This document shows positions 36,205-45,438 of a DNA stretch of 60,089 bases, one piece after another. Origin of the DNA: Acetonema longum DSM 6540. GTDB taxonomy: Bacteria; Bacillota; Negativicutes; Sporomusales; Acetonemataceae. Both the position numbers and the translations under genes were made by a program. A model generated the notes under the pieces. That model searched no databases. It saw only the letters and a program-made list of their open reading frames with translations, and was not told the DNA's origin. The stretch is from NCBI RefSeq assembly GCF_000219125.1, contig NZ_AFGF01000240.1:1-60089 (forward strand), read 5' to 3'. The number at the start of each line of letters is the position of its first letter. Positions within the stretch are counted from its first letter, which is position 1.

Positions 36205-36839
36205 TACAGCGGCAGTACGGTAACCGTGTCATACCCCTGTTTCACCGCTGTTTTATTTTCGGCGATGCTGACCAGCGAATCCAGCTTCACACAGCCCGTG
36301 GCTTTGGCTACCGCGCCGGCAATAGCTGCGCCGACGCCGGCGCCGATCTTGGTATCGTCCCCCGCTCCTTCGGTGCCGTCAAAGGTAAGCATGACCCCCG
36401 CGCCCAGCACATTGGCGTTAATACAGGCCACGGCCTTCACGTTTTTCAGATTTTCTTTCGGCAAAATCCACTTGAGCAGAGTCTCAGGCTTGCGGGCGGT
36501 GTTAATGACCACTACGCACCCTGGTTTAGCGCCTTTCAGAATATCATTGCCCTTAACCAGTGTTTCTTCCGCCAGCACCACCACATCAGGACGATAATTC
36601 TCATACTCGTAAAAGGTCTCGATGGGTTCCGGACTGATACGGGCATAACTCTTCACCGGAACGCCGATCCGGTCGGGCAGATCCACATAGTTGTCGAAGG
36701 ATTGGACATGTTTCCCTTCGGTTTTACCTGCCTTCGCCAATAAAGTAGCGGTATCGCGGGCTTCCTTGGCGAGGGTGACGCCCCTGGTCCAAACGGTGAC
36801 TTCCAGCATTTTAGAGTCGATAGCGACTGCCAGTGTCAT
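36204..36839 (-). CDS. 2-oxoacid:ferredoxin oxidoreductase, gamma subunit (PorC-like)
   Basis: 211 aa. The gamma domain (CoA-binding region, POR domain) is present: YARISPEPIETFYEYENYRPDVVVLAEETLV, GCVVVINTARKPETLLKWI, NANVLGAGVMLTFDGTEGAG. SD GGAGGAG before ATG 36839. It lies 37 bp downstream of the CDC48-type gene. The TAG stop is at the right end of repeat copy A, which separates it from porD. Confidence 0.92.
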   Translation of the reverse strand: MTLAVAIDSKMLEVTVWTRGVTLAKEARDTATLLAKAGKTEGKHVQSFDNYVDLPDRIGVPVKSYARISPEPIETFYEYENYRPDVVVLAEETLVKGNDILKGAKPGCVVVINTARKPETLLKWILPKENLKNVKAVACINANVLGAGVMLTFDGTEGAGDDTKIGAGVGAAIAGAVAKATGCVKLDSLVSIAENKTAVKQGYDTVTVLPL

Positions 36840-36876
36840 TTTTTCTCCTCCCTTTTCCTTTTACTGTTACATCCAG

Positions 36877-39042
36877 TCAGTCCTGTGTTGCCGTACCACC
36901 TCCTGTGCCAGAATCGTAAAGACAGCCTGTTATTTCTTTGACGGCATCGGCAAAATCCGTAAACTGCAGAGCCAGGCTGCTGTCATCCTGCCGGTCTCCC
37001 CCGGCTATGTGCCGTTTGATTGCCGTCATGGTGGCATGCTTGCAAATGGCTTCAATATCAGATCCTACCAGACCTACGGTGGCGCCGGCCAGCAGCGCAA
37101 AGTCAACGTCGCTTGCCAGGGGTATGCCTTCGGTATGGATAGTAAAAATTTCTCGCCGTTCCTCCCTAGCCGGTTTCGGCAGTTCCAGGCGATAGTCGAA
37201 ACGCCCGGCCCGCAGCAGCGCCGGGTCCAGCATATCAGGCCTATTGGTGGCACCGATCACGATTACATTCGAGGTATCCAGTAAATTATCCAGCTCAATC
37301 AGGAGCTGACTAACCAGCCGCCCGCCGCCCCTTGCGTCATCACCGCAGCGTACCGGCGCCAGCGCATCAATTTCATCAAAAAACAGGATGCAGGGAGCCA
37401 CTTGTTTCGCCCGTTTAAAGATCTGTCGCAGGCCTTTTTCAGCTTCACCCAGCCAGCGGGAGTAAAGAACCGAGGCGTCCACCGAGATAAAATGAGCGCC
37501 GGTTGATCCGGCAAGAGCCCGGACAATCAGGGTCTTCCCTGTACCCGGCGGGCCGGTGAGCAGAACGCCCTTAGGAATGCGCTGGCGGGTACGCCGGAAA
37601 AGTTCCGGATAGGATAATGGCAGTTCAATAATGGCCCGGAGCTTCTCCTTGATGCTTTCCAGACCTCCTACATGCAGCCACTGGGTAGTCGGCCGGTCGG
37701 CGAAAAACTCGCGGGTAGCGGTAGGCTCCACCTCCCGGAAGGCCTGCAGGAAATCCTCGTAGGTGATCTTCAGCTGCGCCAGGATTTCCGGCGGCAGGCC
37801 CTCTTGGGTAAGGTCAATTCGCGGCAAGATGCGGCGAATTGCATTCATTCCCGCTTCCTTGCATAAAATGGCCAGATCCGCCCCGACGAAGCCGTGGGTC
37901 ATCTGGGCAATCCGTGCCAAATCCACCGATGCCGCCAGGCGCATAGTCCGGGTATGAATCTTCAGGATGGTGAGCCGGCCCTCCCTATCAGGCGGATTGA
38001 TCGACAGCTCCCGGTCAAAGCGGCCGGGCCGCCTTAGAGCCGGATCGACCATATCCGGAACATTGGTGGCGCCGATAACGATGACATTGCCCCGGTTTTT
38101 CAGCCCATCCATGAGTGCCAGCAGCTGCGCCACGATGCGTTTTTCCACGTCGCCGATGACCTCGGTGCGCTTGGGAGCAATGGCGTCGATCTCGTCGATA
38201 AACAGAATGGACGGGGCACGCCGCTGGGCGGTTTCGAACAATTCCCGCAGCCGGGCTTCACTTTCACCGTAAAATTTATTGACGATTTCCGGACCGTTCA
38301 CATGGAGAAAGGTGGCCCGGCTCTCATGGGCTACCGCCCTGGCCATCAATGTCTTGCCGGTGCCGGGCGGGCCATAGAGCAGCACTCCTTTTGGCGCATC
38401 CACACCGAGCTGCCGGAATACTTCCGGATATTTCAGCGGCAATTCCACCATTTCCCGTACCCGCTCCAGCTCTTTATCCAGGCCGCCCACGTCCTCATAC
38501 GAAGCGGAATAGCTCATGTCTTCCTGAGCATCAGGCTTGGTTACCGTAATTTTAGTCGCCGCGTTGATCACTACCGCTCCCTGCGGCGCGGTGCCAATGG
38601 CGGTGAAATGCTGCGCTCTGGCGCCGGCCAGTGTAACCTTCAGTCTGTCGCCTATGGTAACCGGCAGGCCATTCAGCATTCGTTCCAAATGCTCGATATC
38701 CTGGGCGTCGCTGAAATCAATCGTAGTGTCCAGCGGACTCAGGACCAAAGTGTTACAAGGATTGTACCCTGTCTTGCGGATGGTCACCCGTTCATCGATG
38801 CCCACACCGGCATTTTGCCGGATCATGGCTTCCATCTGGGCCAGGTTCTGATTCTTAAACTGGCTGTAACAGGGGACGACTTTGGCGACGGTCATTTTTT
38901 CTCCCCGGATTTCGACAATATCGCCGATGATCACATTCAGGGAAGCCATATCGTCGTTGTCCAGTCTTACATATCCCCGGCCCACATCCTCAGGCATGGC
39001 GTCAGCCACTTTGAAGGACTGATCCTTTTCCTTGTCCGGCAT
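36877..39042 (-). CDS. CDC48/VCP-type AAA+ ATPase with two AAA domains
   Basis: 721 aa. The N-terminal CDC48-N double-psi barrel covers about residues 20-190 ([34 protein letters not shown]). The D1 domain has GPPGTGKT at about 224-231 and [13 protein letters not shown]2 has GPPGTGKT at about 497-504 and [12 protein letters not shown]. Second-region-of-homology arginines are in [10 protein letters not shown] and [10 protein letters not shown]. Both ATP sites look intact. CDC48 unfolds or extracts proteins from complexes in Eukarya and Archaea; bacterial copies are uncommon. It lies 37 bp upstream of porC, so it may help assemble or turn over the oxidoreductase; this is inference. The terminal helix lacks an obvious HbYX proteasome tail. 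Confidence 0.92.
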   Translation of the reverse strand: MPDKEKDQSFKVADAMPEDVGRGYVRLDNDDMASLNVIIGDIVEIRGEKMTVAKVVPCYSQFKNQNLAQMEAMIRQNAGVGIDERVTIRKTGYNPCNTLVLSPLDTTIDFSDAQDIEHLERMLNGLPVTIGDRLKVTLAGARAQHFTAIGTAPQGAVVINAATKITVTKPDAQEDMSYSASYEDVGGLDKELERVREMVELPLKYPEVFRQLGVDAPKGVLLYGPPGTGKTLMARAVAHESRATFLHVNGPEIVNKFYGESEARLRELFETAQRRAPSILFIDEIDAIAPKRTEVIGDVEKRIVAQLLALMDGLKNRGNVIVIGATNVPDMVDPALRRPGRFDRELSINPPDREGRLTILKIHTRTMRLAASVDLARIAQMTHGFVGADLAILCKEAGMNAIRRILPRIDLTQEGLPPEILAQLKITYEDFLQAFREVEPTATREFFADRPTTQWLHVGGLESIKEKLRAIIELPLSYPELFRRTRQRIPKGVLLTGPPGTGKTLIVRALAGSTGAHFISVDASVLYSRWLGEAEKGLRQIFKRAKQVAPCILFFDEIDALAPVRCGDDARGGGRLVSQLLIELDNLLDTSNVIVIGATNRPDMLDPALLRAGRFDYRLELPKPAREERREIFTIHTEGIPLASDVDFALLAGATVGLVGSDIEAICKHATMTAIKRHIAGGDRQDDSSLALQFTDFADAVKEITGCLYDSGTGGGTATQD

Positions 39043-39491
39043 GGCGATTCTCCTTTAGGGGAATGTTTTATCTAGCTTCATTATAGGAAACAAGTTCTTA
39101 AATTACCATGATTTACTAAATAAGGTTACTAATGCAACTATTGCAAATGAAATAGCCATGTACAAAATAAAAAATACCTGGCAGGGCCTTGATTGCTTAT
39201 TATTTACTTTTTGGACTTGCAGCCGGCGTCAAGCGGGCGAAAAAGCGTAATCGACGCAAAACGCCCGCAGAAACCTGTTGCTCTTGTTAAAGAGAGACAG
39301 GTTTCTGCGGGCATCATGAACCCATGATATTATGATGATAAAGAAAATCGCTTTCAAGACGGGGCAGACATTAATCATAAAGACGTTTTTGAGTTTCAGT
39401 CCGGCGTTAAAATCGAACTTAAAGCAATGAACGGCCGCCTGTTCATTAAGACCCGGCCCACCGGTGAGCGGCAGGCGATAACTGTTGCCTG
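39043..39491. other. 449-bp intergenic region with a large hairpin and an ORF remnant
   Basis: Between the cdc48 start and the regulator gene lie a 16-bp perfect stem (39263-39312) and an open frame on the plus strand (39328-39495) that lacks a start codon. Otherwise nothing is recognisable. Confidence 0.45.
39263..39312. terminator. 16-bp perfect hairpin, terminator-like or structured RNA
   Basis: GCCCGCAGAAACCTGT pairs exactly with ACAGGTTTCTGCGGGC around an 18-nt loop, which holds an inner CTCTT/AAGAG stem. It lies about 180 bp past the regulator stop at 39492. No T-run follows on either strand (plus: ATCATG; minus: GTTTTGCG), so a terminator is only one option. Confidence 0.45.
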
Positions 39492-39495
39492 CTAG
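39328..39495 (+). pseudogene. ORF remnant without start codon
   Basis: The frame 39328-39495 encodes about 55 residues of plausible protein (for example FEFQSGVKIELKAMNGRLF), but its first codons are TAT TAT GAT after an in-frame TGA at 39325, and there is no ATG, GTG or TTG near the beginning. Its TAG overlaps the regulator stop in the palindrome CTAG (39492-39495). A decayed gene end or coincidence; I do not recognise the product. Confidence 0.3.
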
Positions 39496-40178
39496 TCCTG
39501 ACTGACCTGGAACTTCTGCAGCGGCCGTCCAACCGGGCCATAGGACATCGTGCCTTTAAGGCTGCCGTCCTCCACTAAATAATTTAAATACCTTTGTACC
39601 GTGACCCGGGAAATACCCAGGGCAGTGGCTATTTCTTTGGCGGTAAAATAGCCGGTCCGGGTGCGGAGCACCGTCACAATATGGTCCAGTGTCTTCTGCT
39701 GCATGCCTTTCGGCAGGGACTGGTTATTGCGACTGGCGGCCTGATTTTTCAGGGCGTCAATATCGCTTTGGGAAATGGTGCGCTCACCGATACGCAGCTT
39801 GTAGTAATAGCGGCGGTAGTTTTCCAGCGCTTTTTTAAAGCGGGTGAAGGTAAACGGCTTAATGATGTAATCCGCCGCCCCGTATTGGATACCCTGCTGC
39901 ACCGAATCGTTGTCGTGGGCCGCAGTCACCAGGATCACGTCGGTATTCCATCCCTGCCGGCGAATATGTTTCAATACTTCCAGACCGTTGATTCCCGGCA
40001 TGTAAATATCCAGGATAGCCAGATGAGGCTGACGGGCAGCCATAAGATTCAGCGCCTCCTGGGCATTCTGGGCACATCCCACCAGGAGAAAGTCCTTGAT
40101 CCGGCTCAGGTATTGACGGTGTAATTCGAGTACCATCGGGTCGTCTTCGAGAATAAGGACTTTAATCATATTGTCCAT
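39492..40178 (-). CDS. CitB/DcuR-type response regulator
   Basis: 228 aa. Receiver: acidic residues in LEDDP, phospho-Asp in LAILDIYMPG, Lys in IIKPFTF. The output has a winged HTH with YFTAKEIATALGISRVTVQRYL, typical of the CitB/DcuR group that controls organic acid uptake and fermentation. ATG 40178 (SD GGGGG). It follows the kinase by 12 bp. The nearest metabolic operon is lctP-por-cdc48, a plausible target. Confidence 0.92.
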   Translation of the reverse strand: MDNMIKVLILEDDPMVLELHRQYLSRIKDFLLVGCAQNAQEALNLMAARQPHLAILDIYMPGINGLEVLKHIRRQGWNTDVILVTAAHDNDSVQQGIQYGAADYIIKPFTFTRFKKALENYRRYYYKLRIGERTISQSDIDALKNQAASRNNQSLPKGMQQKTLDHIVTVLRTRTGYFTAKEIATALGISRVTVQRYLNYLVEDGSLKGTMSYGPVGRPLQKFQVSQD

Positions 40179-40190
40179 CCTGCATTCCCC

Positions 40191-42074
40191 CTATATGTTG
40201 CTGCTCAGAGGAATTCTGACGGTGAACCGGCTGCCCTGGCCCGCGACGGATCGCACCGAGATTTTGCCGCCGCTTGCTTCAACCTCTTCCCGGACCAGCG
40301 CCAGGCCGATCCCTCTGCCACCCTGCTTGGTGGAAAATCCCCGTTTAAAGATCTGCCGCAGATGATCCCGGGGAATGCCGCAGCCACGGTCATCCACCTG
40401 AATAATCAAATGCTTCTTGCCCATGCCAATGCGCACTTCCGTATGGCGGCGGTCAGCTTCCAGCCCGCCGACGGCTTCTATGGCATTGGTAATCAGGTTG
40501 CCGAGCACCGTGACCATGGAGGTACTGGAAAAGTGAGGCGGTAATTTAGCCAGTTTGCAGCGTTGGGCAATTTTCAGCACGACTCCCTTTTCCTGGGCCT
40601 GGCTTACCTTGCCCAGCAGCAGCCCTGCCGTAGCCTTATCATGGACCCGCTCGACAATGTGGCTGATCAGTTCTTGTTTAGCCTGGTAAATCTGAGTAAT
40701 CAGCTCGACGACCTTGTCATATTGACCCATCTGGATCAAGCCGGAAATGGCATGCAGCTTGTTGATAAATTCATGGGACTGAGCCCGCATGGATTCCAGG
40801 AGGCTCTTTACCCCGATGAGTTCTTCCGCCAGCTGTTTCACGTCCTCTTTATCCCGGAAGGTGGCAATGGCGCCGGTTACCTTACCGTTGGCGATCACCG
40901 GCACCCGGTTGGTAATCACGGCTTTGCCGCCCAGCATCTGTTCCTGGTCGTACTCGGCCTGTCCGCTCTTCACTACGCTGGGCAGCCGCGAATTCGGTAT
41001 GACCTCGCTGATATGGCGCCCCACCGGATCCGCCGCCGTATTAATGGAGCTTAATGCCTTGTGGTTTACCAGCGTGATATAGCCGGCGCTGTCGACAGCG
41101 ATGACCCCTTCGCGCATGGAGTGAAGCAAGGTGCGGTTTTGTTCCAGTAAGATGGTGGTTTCCCTCACTCGCTCCTGGAGTTTCTGATCGGTATCGGCAT
41201 AAAGCTGGGCATTATGCACGGCCATGGCGGCGCTGTTGGCAAAGGTGGTCAATACCCGTATCTCGGAGCTGATAAACCGTCTCTCATCATGGATTCCCAC
41301 CGATAAAAGGCCGATTACTCTGTTTTTGTTGCGCAGTTTAAGCACTACCAGCTTTTTTAGCCCTTCCATTCCGATAACATCTTGTAAACAGGAAATATTG
41401 CCATCATGGGCCGATGCAATGATGATATCGGATATGGGATAGGAACAGCGGGCAATCAGCTTGGGCGAATTCGGGTCGCGCCAGCCATGGGAAATCTCCG
41501 TGACAAAATCGCCGCCGGTATTGGCCAGGGAAACACAGCCGCACCTGGCCTTAAACAAACGCAAGGCATTGTTGACGATAAAACCCAGCACCCGGTCTAA
41601 ATTAAGAGAGGACACCATATGCGAGGAAATCTCATTGATGACCCGCAGCTGTTCAAATTGCTTAAACACTGTTTCCTCATACAGCAAAAAAAAACACTCT
41701 GAAACAAATACTCTGGCCCGGTCCAACAAGGTGTCAATTTCACGGCGCATCGTGTTTAACACCACCAGATCCTCACCCAGGTAGAGGGTCATGGCGTCTT
41801 TTAACGATGTTTCGTACAAATCAAAGACAGCCATGATGTCGGACAGCCTGATGCCCTGCTCCAGGCGGGTCTTGCAAGAGCTGCTGAGAAAGGTCTTCAG
41901 ATACTCGAAGGAGCCGCTGCGGACGGTATTCATTACCGCCCCTGTAAGTCCCTGAAATTCCGCCTCCAGCTGAGTCCGTTCCATGGCCAGGTATGATGCC
42001 GGCATACCTGCCTGTTCCAGTTCAGCGATAGCGCCGGAGTTAATGGCTTGCCGGATGCTGTAGAGAACCTTCAC
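40191..42074 (-). CDS. Cytoplasmic sensor kinase with GAF and PAS domains (DcuS/CitA-type core)
   Basis: 627 aa without membrane helices. An N-terminal helical domain (about 1-150, RsbT/globin-sensor-like helices) is followed by GAF (about 165-300, including CGCVSLANTGGDF), PAS (about 320-425: LLHSMREGVIAVDSAGYITLV) and the Spo0B-type kinase core (AQSHEFINKLHAISGLIQMG with the phospho-His, N-box NLITNAIEAV, G-box DRGCGI and GRGIGLALV). DcuS and CitA relatives sense C4-dicarboxylates or citrate in the periplasm; this one reads an internal signal. It starts with GTG at 42074, and the nearest SD is far upstream, so the N-terminus is uncertain. Confidence 0.88.
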   Translation of the reverse strand: MKVLYSIRQAINSGAIAELEQAGMPASYLAMERTQLEAEFQGLTGAVMNTVRSGSFEYLKTFLSSSCKTRLEQGIRLSDIMAVFDLYETSLKDAMTLYLGEDLVVLNTMRREIDTLLDRARVFVSECFFLLYEETVFKQFEQLRVINEISSHMVSSLNLDRVLGFIVNNALRLFKARCGCVSLANTGGDFVTEISHGWRDPNSPKLIARCSYPISDIIIASAHDGNISCLQDVIGMEGLKKLVVLKLRNKNRVIGLLSVGIHDERRFISSEIRVLTTFANSAAMAVHNAQLYADTDQKLQERVRETTILLEQNRTLLHSMREGVIAVDSAGYITLVNHKALSSINTAADPVGRHISEVIPNSRLPSVVKSGQAEYDQEQMLGGKAVITNRVPVIANGKVTGAIATFRDKEDVKQLAEELIGVKSLLESMRAQSHEFINKLHAISGLIQMGQYDKVVELITQIYQAKQELISHIVERVHDKATAGLLLGKVSQAQEKGVVLKIAQRCKLAKLPPHFSSTSMVTVLGNLITNAIEAVGGLEADRRHTEVRIGMGKKHLIIQVDDRGCGIPRDHLRQIFKRGFSTKQGGRGIGLALVREEVEASGGKISVRSVAGQGSRFTVRIPLSSNI

Positions 42075-42131
42075 TAACTCAGCAATAAGCCCACTTCCTC
42101 CCCTAAAGTTTTTACATTAATTTCCGAATAA

Positions 42132-42160
42132 TTGACGTAATTTTCTTTTAATTCTATTAT
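42132..42160 (+). promoter_or_regulatory. Sigma-A-type promoter for the 48-aa gene
   Basis: TTGACG and TATTAT separated by 17 bp, in an AT-rich stretch. The expected transcript has a leader of about 118 nt before ATG 42285. The reverse direction serves the kinase gene at 42074. Confidence 0.65.
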
Positions 42161-42284
42161 ATATATAATCAACATTTTTTTCCAGAAAAATTTAATTTTC
42201 AATGCAATGCAAAATGCCCGCTGCATAGTCTCAGCGCCCGGAAGCCGGTGCAGTGCAGCTTTAATGCTGAAGGAGGAGAAGGCA

Positions 42285-42431
42285 ATGTCTGATAAGAATG
42301 AGCGCCAGTCCGTTCGTCAGTGTCAATGCCAAAAAGCGAAATCTGCCCCCAAAGCCTGGTTATGGCTAAAGAAGCAGATCAAAACAGCTGTCAGGGATTA
42401 TCTCGAATGGGCCAAAAAAGTCCAGCAGTGA
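42285..42431 (+). CDS. 48-aa basic protein with amphipathic C-terminal helix
   Basis: Residues 1-24 are polar and contain two Cys (RQCQCQKAK); residues 25-48 form a basic/hydrophobic helix (AWLWLKKQIKTAVRDYL). ATG 42285 has a strong SD (GAAGGAGGAG) and a promoter lies at 42132. Probably a real, well expressed small protein, perhaps membrane-surface associated. I do not recognise the family. It converges with the carbonic anhydrase gene, stops 2 bp apart. Confidence 0.7.
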   Translation: MSDKNERQSVRQCQCQKAKSAPKAWLWLKKQIKTAVRDYLEWAKKVQQ

Positions 42432-42433
42432 AC

Positions 42434-42988
42434 CTAGCAGTGATAACCGGAGTGCAGTAGTGCCGCTTCCCCTCTGACCGGGTCAATCAGTAAGCCATGA
42501 ATCCTGACAGTTGAAGGGATCAGCGGATTTTGGCGCAACGCTCCCACAAGCTTGAGCACTTCGCTTTCGACTTCCGTCAGGTCGTCCAGCCAAGACAGGA
42601 TACTGTGTTCGAACTGCTCAATCCAATTCGCTTCTATTCCCTGGAGCCGCATCGAGTCTTTCAGCCGGTGGGGCGAGGTCTGCAATGCCCCACAGTCGTG
42701 ATGACCGACAACGATGATTTCTTTTACATCCAGCTCATAAATCGCCAACATCAGACTGCGCAGCGCTGCATCAAGACTATTGCCGGCCACTGCCCCTGCC
42801 AGCTTGATAATAACTGCATCGCCCCGTTGAATCCCTAATGCCTCCTCTAAAAAACCTACCAGTCTGGTGTCCATGCAGGTAATTAATGCGATTTGCCGCC
42901 TCGGTTTTTTACTGAGTTTCTCTGGTTGAACTTGATTTTTTAATAGAAATTCAGCATTAGATTGCAGCAATTCGTCTAAAACTGTCAT
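42434..42988 (-). CDS. Beta-class carbonic anhydrase
   Basis: 184 aa. Zinc ligands: Cys and Asp-Arg pair in CMDTRL (about residue 38), His and Cys in GHHDCGAL (about 92-95). It hydrates CO2 to bicarbonate in the cytoplasm. Length and motif match the short beta type common in anaerobes. SD GAGGGAG before ATG 42988. It is transcribed alone, converging with the small gene. Confidence 0.93.
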   Translation of the reverse strand: MTVLDELLQSNAEFLLKNQVQPEKLSKKPRRQIALITCMDTRLVGFLEEALGIQRGDAVIIKLAGAVAGNSLDAALRSLMLAIYELDVKEIIVVGHHDCGALQTSPHRLKDSMRLQGIEANWIEQFEHSILSWLDDLTEVESEVLKLVGALRQNPLIPSTVRIHGLLIDPVRGEAALLHSGYHC

Positions 42989-43165
42989 GGAACTCCCTCA
43001 CCGCGGATAAATCCCATAAGTAAGGAAAGGTCTTCCCGGCTTTCTCCGGTCTTTATCAACAATTATAGTCCAGGATTTGTTAAACTCTAATGTATTCGAA
43101 TATAATGAAAGTAAGTTTAATATTGTAAGTGGACATAACCATCAGCCATAAATAGCAATGAACAA

Positions 43166-43199
43166 AATGAAAGGACTGTTTTTATACAGTCCTTTCATT
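43166..43199 (-). terminator. Terminator after the exported protein gene
   Basis: A 14-bp perfect stem (AATGAAAGGACTGT / ACAGTCCTTTCATT) with a 6-nt loop, 7 bp after the stop at 43207. On the minus strand it is followed by TTTGTTC. Confidence 0.8.
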
Positions 43200-43206
43200 C
43201 CGCTCA

Positions 43207-43881
43207 TCAGATTTTGACCCCGTCCCGCCACTCGTACACAGCAGGCCGCCCGTCCGCAAAATTTTGAATCACGCGGCCATGACGCCTGCCGTTGCGATGT
43301 TCTCCCTCATCAATTTGCACCGGCATACCGCCTACATACCAGATGGCTTTGCCGTAGCCGTTGGCAAAAGAATTGCCGTTGATACTGACGCTGCCGCCTT
43401 CCCAGACGACGCTCTCTCCTTCTCGCGGGAGAGGGTTCCAGATCAGGACGCCGGTTTTTTTGTCCTTAAACCAGCGGGATTGATCCGGAAGTGTTTTTAA
43501 AGCTGCCTGGATGGCCCGGCTGATACCGATCCCCGGTTCGGCAACATACCAGTGGCCCGGTTTATTATCGGTTTTAAGCAGACGGTCCGCGGCGTCATAG
43601 TCTGTAGACTCCAGCACCCGATATTCGGGTGGTTCATGAAGTCTGACTTCATGCCGGGAGACAATCGTCTTGATTCCCAGTTTACTGTAAGAATCACCAA
43701 AAATAACCTTGACCGTCAATTGCATGATTTCCTTATTTTTGCTAACGGAAGTAGTGTCTAAGTACAGGGAAACATCGTCCACGGTTTCCACTCGCACCCA
43801 ATTGGCGGCCCAGACGCTGACAGGCGACAAACACCATATTATCACCTGGATGATGACGATCAGAGGTATCCACTTGCGCAT
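43207..43881 (-). CDS. Exported protein, surface-adhesin-E-like with MORN-like C-terminus
   Basis: 224 aa. Signal peptide (residues 1-26, cleavage near VWA), then NWVRVETVDDVSLYLDTTSV, typical of the small adhesin E-type domain, and a Gly/Tyr-rich tail with MORN-like repeats (WYVGGMPVQIDEGEHRNGRRHG). Function unknown. ATG 43881 has a GGAGGGG SD. Single gene with its own terminator. Confidence 0.7.
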   Translation of the reverse strand: MRKWIPLIVIIQVIIWCLSPVSVWAANWVRVETVDDVSLYLDTTSVSKNKEIMQLTVKVIFGDSYSKLGIKTIVSRHEVRLHEPPEYRVLESTDYDAADRLLKTDNKPGHWYVAEPGIGISRAIQAALKTLPDQSRWFKDKKTGVLIWNPLPREGESVVWEGGSVSINGNSFANGYGKAIWYVGGMPVQIDEGEHRNGRRHGRVIQNFADGRPAVYEWRDGVKI

Positions 43882-44036
43882 CAAACCCCTCCAAATTCAA
43901 CAATCTTCGACGTGATTACCATTATTATTCACTTTTGGCAAAGGTATCTCCTGCCAGAAGCAGAATCAAATACAATATTAAATCACAGCAGAAGCCGAAA
44001 AGTGATACTTTTCAAGTCTGCAAAAGGTGGGATTTC

Positions 44037-45314
44037 ATGATGCAAAAAACTCATGTTGTCATTGTCGGCGCCGGTTTTGGCGGATTAAAAGCGGCTCAGG
44101 CTCTGGCCAAAGCACCGGTGCGAATTACGCTGGTGGACCGGCGGAATTATCACTTGTTTCAGCCTCTTTTATACCAAGTGGCCACAGCCGAACTGGCGCC
44201 AGCGGATATTGCCTATCCCATCCGCAAAATTTTCCGCGGCCGGCCGGATTTTGGATTTCATCTGGGTGAGGTGCAAAAAGTCAATTTGGCGGAAAAAAAG
44301 CTTTACACTGATACCGGGGACCTTGCCTACGATTACCTAATCCTGGCCGCCGGCGGCGAAACCAATCATTTTGGCATGGAATCAGTAGCCAAAAACAGCT
44401 TTGGCCTGAAAGACATCGAAGATTCCATCGTCGTGCGCAATCATCTGCTGCGGATGTTTGAACTGGCCGGTCGGGAACAGGACCCGGAAGTCCGCCGGGC
44501 CTTGCTGACATTTGTGGTGGCAGGCGGCGGCCCCACCGGCGTGGAGAGCGCCGGCGCCATCTCTGAACTTGTCGGTCTGGTACTGCCGCCGGATTATCCT
44601 CATCTTGATTTCAGCCAGGTGCGCATCATCCTTTTGGAAGCAGCCGGCAGACTGCTGGCCGGCATACCGGACAGGCTCGGCGATTATACATTCCGAGCCT
44701 TGCAAGACAAGCAGGTGGAGGTCCGCCTGAATACGGCTGTCAGCGAATTCAACGGCGAAAAAATCATCTTAAAAAGCGGCGGGGAAATTGCCACCCGCAC
44801 CCTTATATGGGCGGCAGGCGTCAGGGCCGCCGCCCTGGCCAATGCCGTGGACAGCCCTAAAGCCAGCCTGAACCGCCTGGTGGTAACCCCTGCCTTAGAG
44901 CTGCCGAATCATCCGGAAGTATTCGCCATCGGCGATCTAGCCTATTTTGAGCAGCAGGGCCGTCCTCTGCCCATGGTGGCCCCGGTGGCGGTACAGCAGG
45001 CCAGCCATGCGGCGCAAAATATTATGCGTCATCTGGCCGGCCAGGACCGGCTTCCCTTTGTCTATAAAACCCCCGGCATACTGGCAACTATCGGCCGCAA
45101 CAAGGCGGTAGCTGTCATGGGGCGCTGGCAGTTCAGCGGCTTTTTCGCCTGGGTCCTGTGGCTGAATGTCCATATTCTGCGTCTGATCGGTTTTCATAAC
45201 CGCCTAAGCGTGTCCTTCAGTTGGGCCTGGGAATACCTCTTCTATGACCGGGTCGTGCGTCTGATGATGCCGGATATAGAAAATCTGCGAGAAAAATATG
45301 TAAGAAAGCCATAA
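44037..45314 (+). CDS. ndh: Type II NADH dehydrogenase (NDH-2)
   Basis: 425 aa. FAD-binding VIVGAGFGGLKAAQAL, the NADH-binding GGGPTGVESAGAISEL (about 175), and FAIGDLAYFEQ near the C-terminal FAD site. The C-terminal helices (FSGFFAWVLWLNVHILRL, WEYLFYDRVVRLM) form the membrane anchor. It passes electrons from NADH to quinone without pumping. I start at ATG 44037 (SD AAAGGTGG), not in the non-conserved frame above. Single gene with strong terminator. Confidence 0.93.
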   Translation: MMQKTHVVIVGAGFGGLKAAQALAKAPVRITLVDRRNYHLFQPLLYQVATAELAPADIAYPIRKIFRGRPDFGFHLGEVQKVNLAEKKLYTDTGDLAYDYLILAAGGETNHFGMESVAKNSFGLKDIEDSIVVRNHLLRMFELAGREQDPEVRRALLTFVVAGGGPTGVESAGAISELVGLVLPPDYPHLDFSQVRIILLEAAGRLLAGIPDRLGDYTFRALQDKQVEVRLNTAVSEFNGEKIILKSGGEIATRTLIWAAGVRAAALANAVDSPKASLNRLVVTPALELPNHPEVFAIGDLAYFEQQGRPLPMVAPVAVQQASHAAQNIMRHLAGQDRLPFVYKTPGILATIGRNKAVAVMGRWQFSGFFAWVLWLNVHILRLIGFHNRLSVSFSWAWEYLFYDRVVRLMMPDIENLREKYVRKP

Positions 45315-45377
45315 AAGAACCGGAGACAATTATAGTCTTCGCCAGATAAAAAGCTATCAGAGGCTTCGACCAGAAAA

Positions 45378-45428
45378 CAACAAGGCTTGGCAAAAGAGCA
45401 GCTTGCTCTATGCCAAGCCTTGTTGCTT
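45378..45428 (+). terminator. Terminator after ndh
   Basis: A 15-bp perfect stem (CAACAAGGCTTGGCA / TGCCAAGCCTTGTTG) with an inner AGAGCA/TGCTCT stem. It lies between convergent genes and may end both transcripts. Confidence 0.85.
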
Positions 45429-45438
45429 TCCCGGAGTA

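Noticed and set aside
39316-39495. Selenocysteine gene starting at ATG 39316 with TGA at 39325
   Set aside because: There is no SD because the hairpin stem covers the upstream bases, no convincing SECIS structure follows the TGA, and no selenoprotein family is recognisable.
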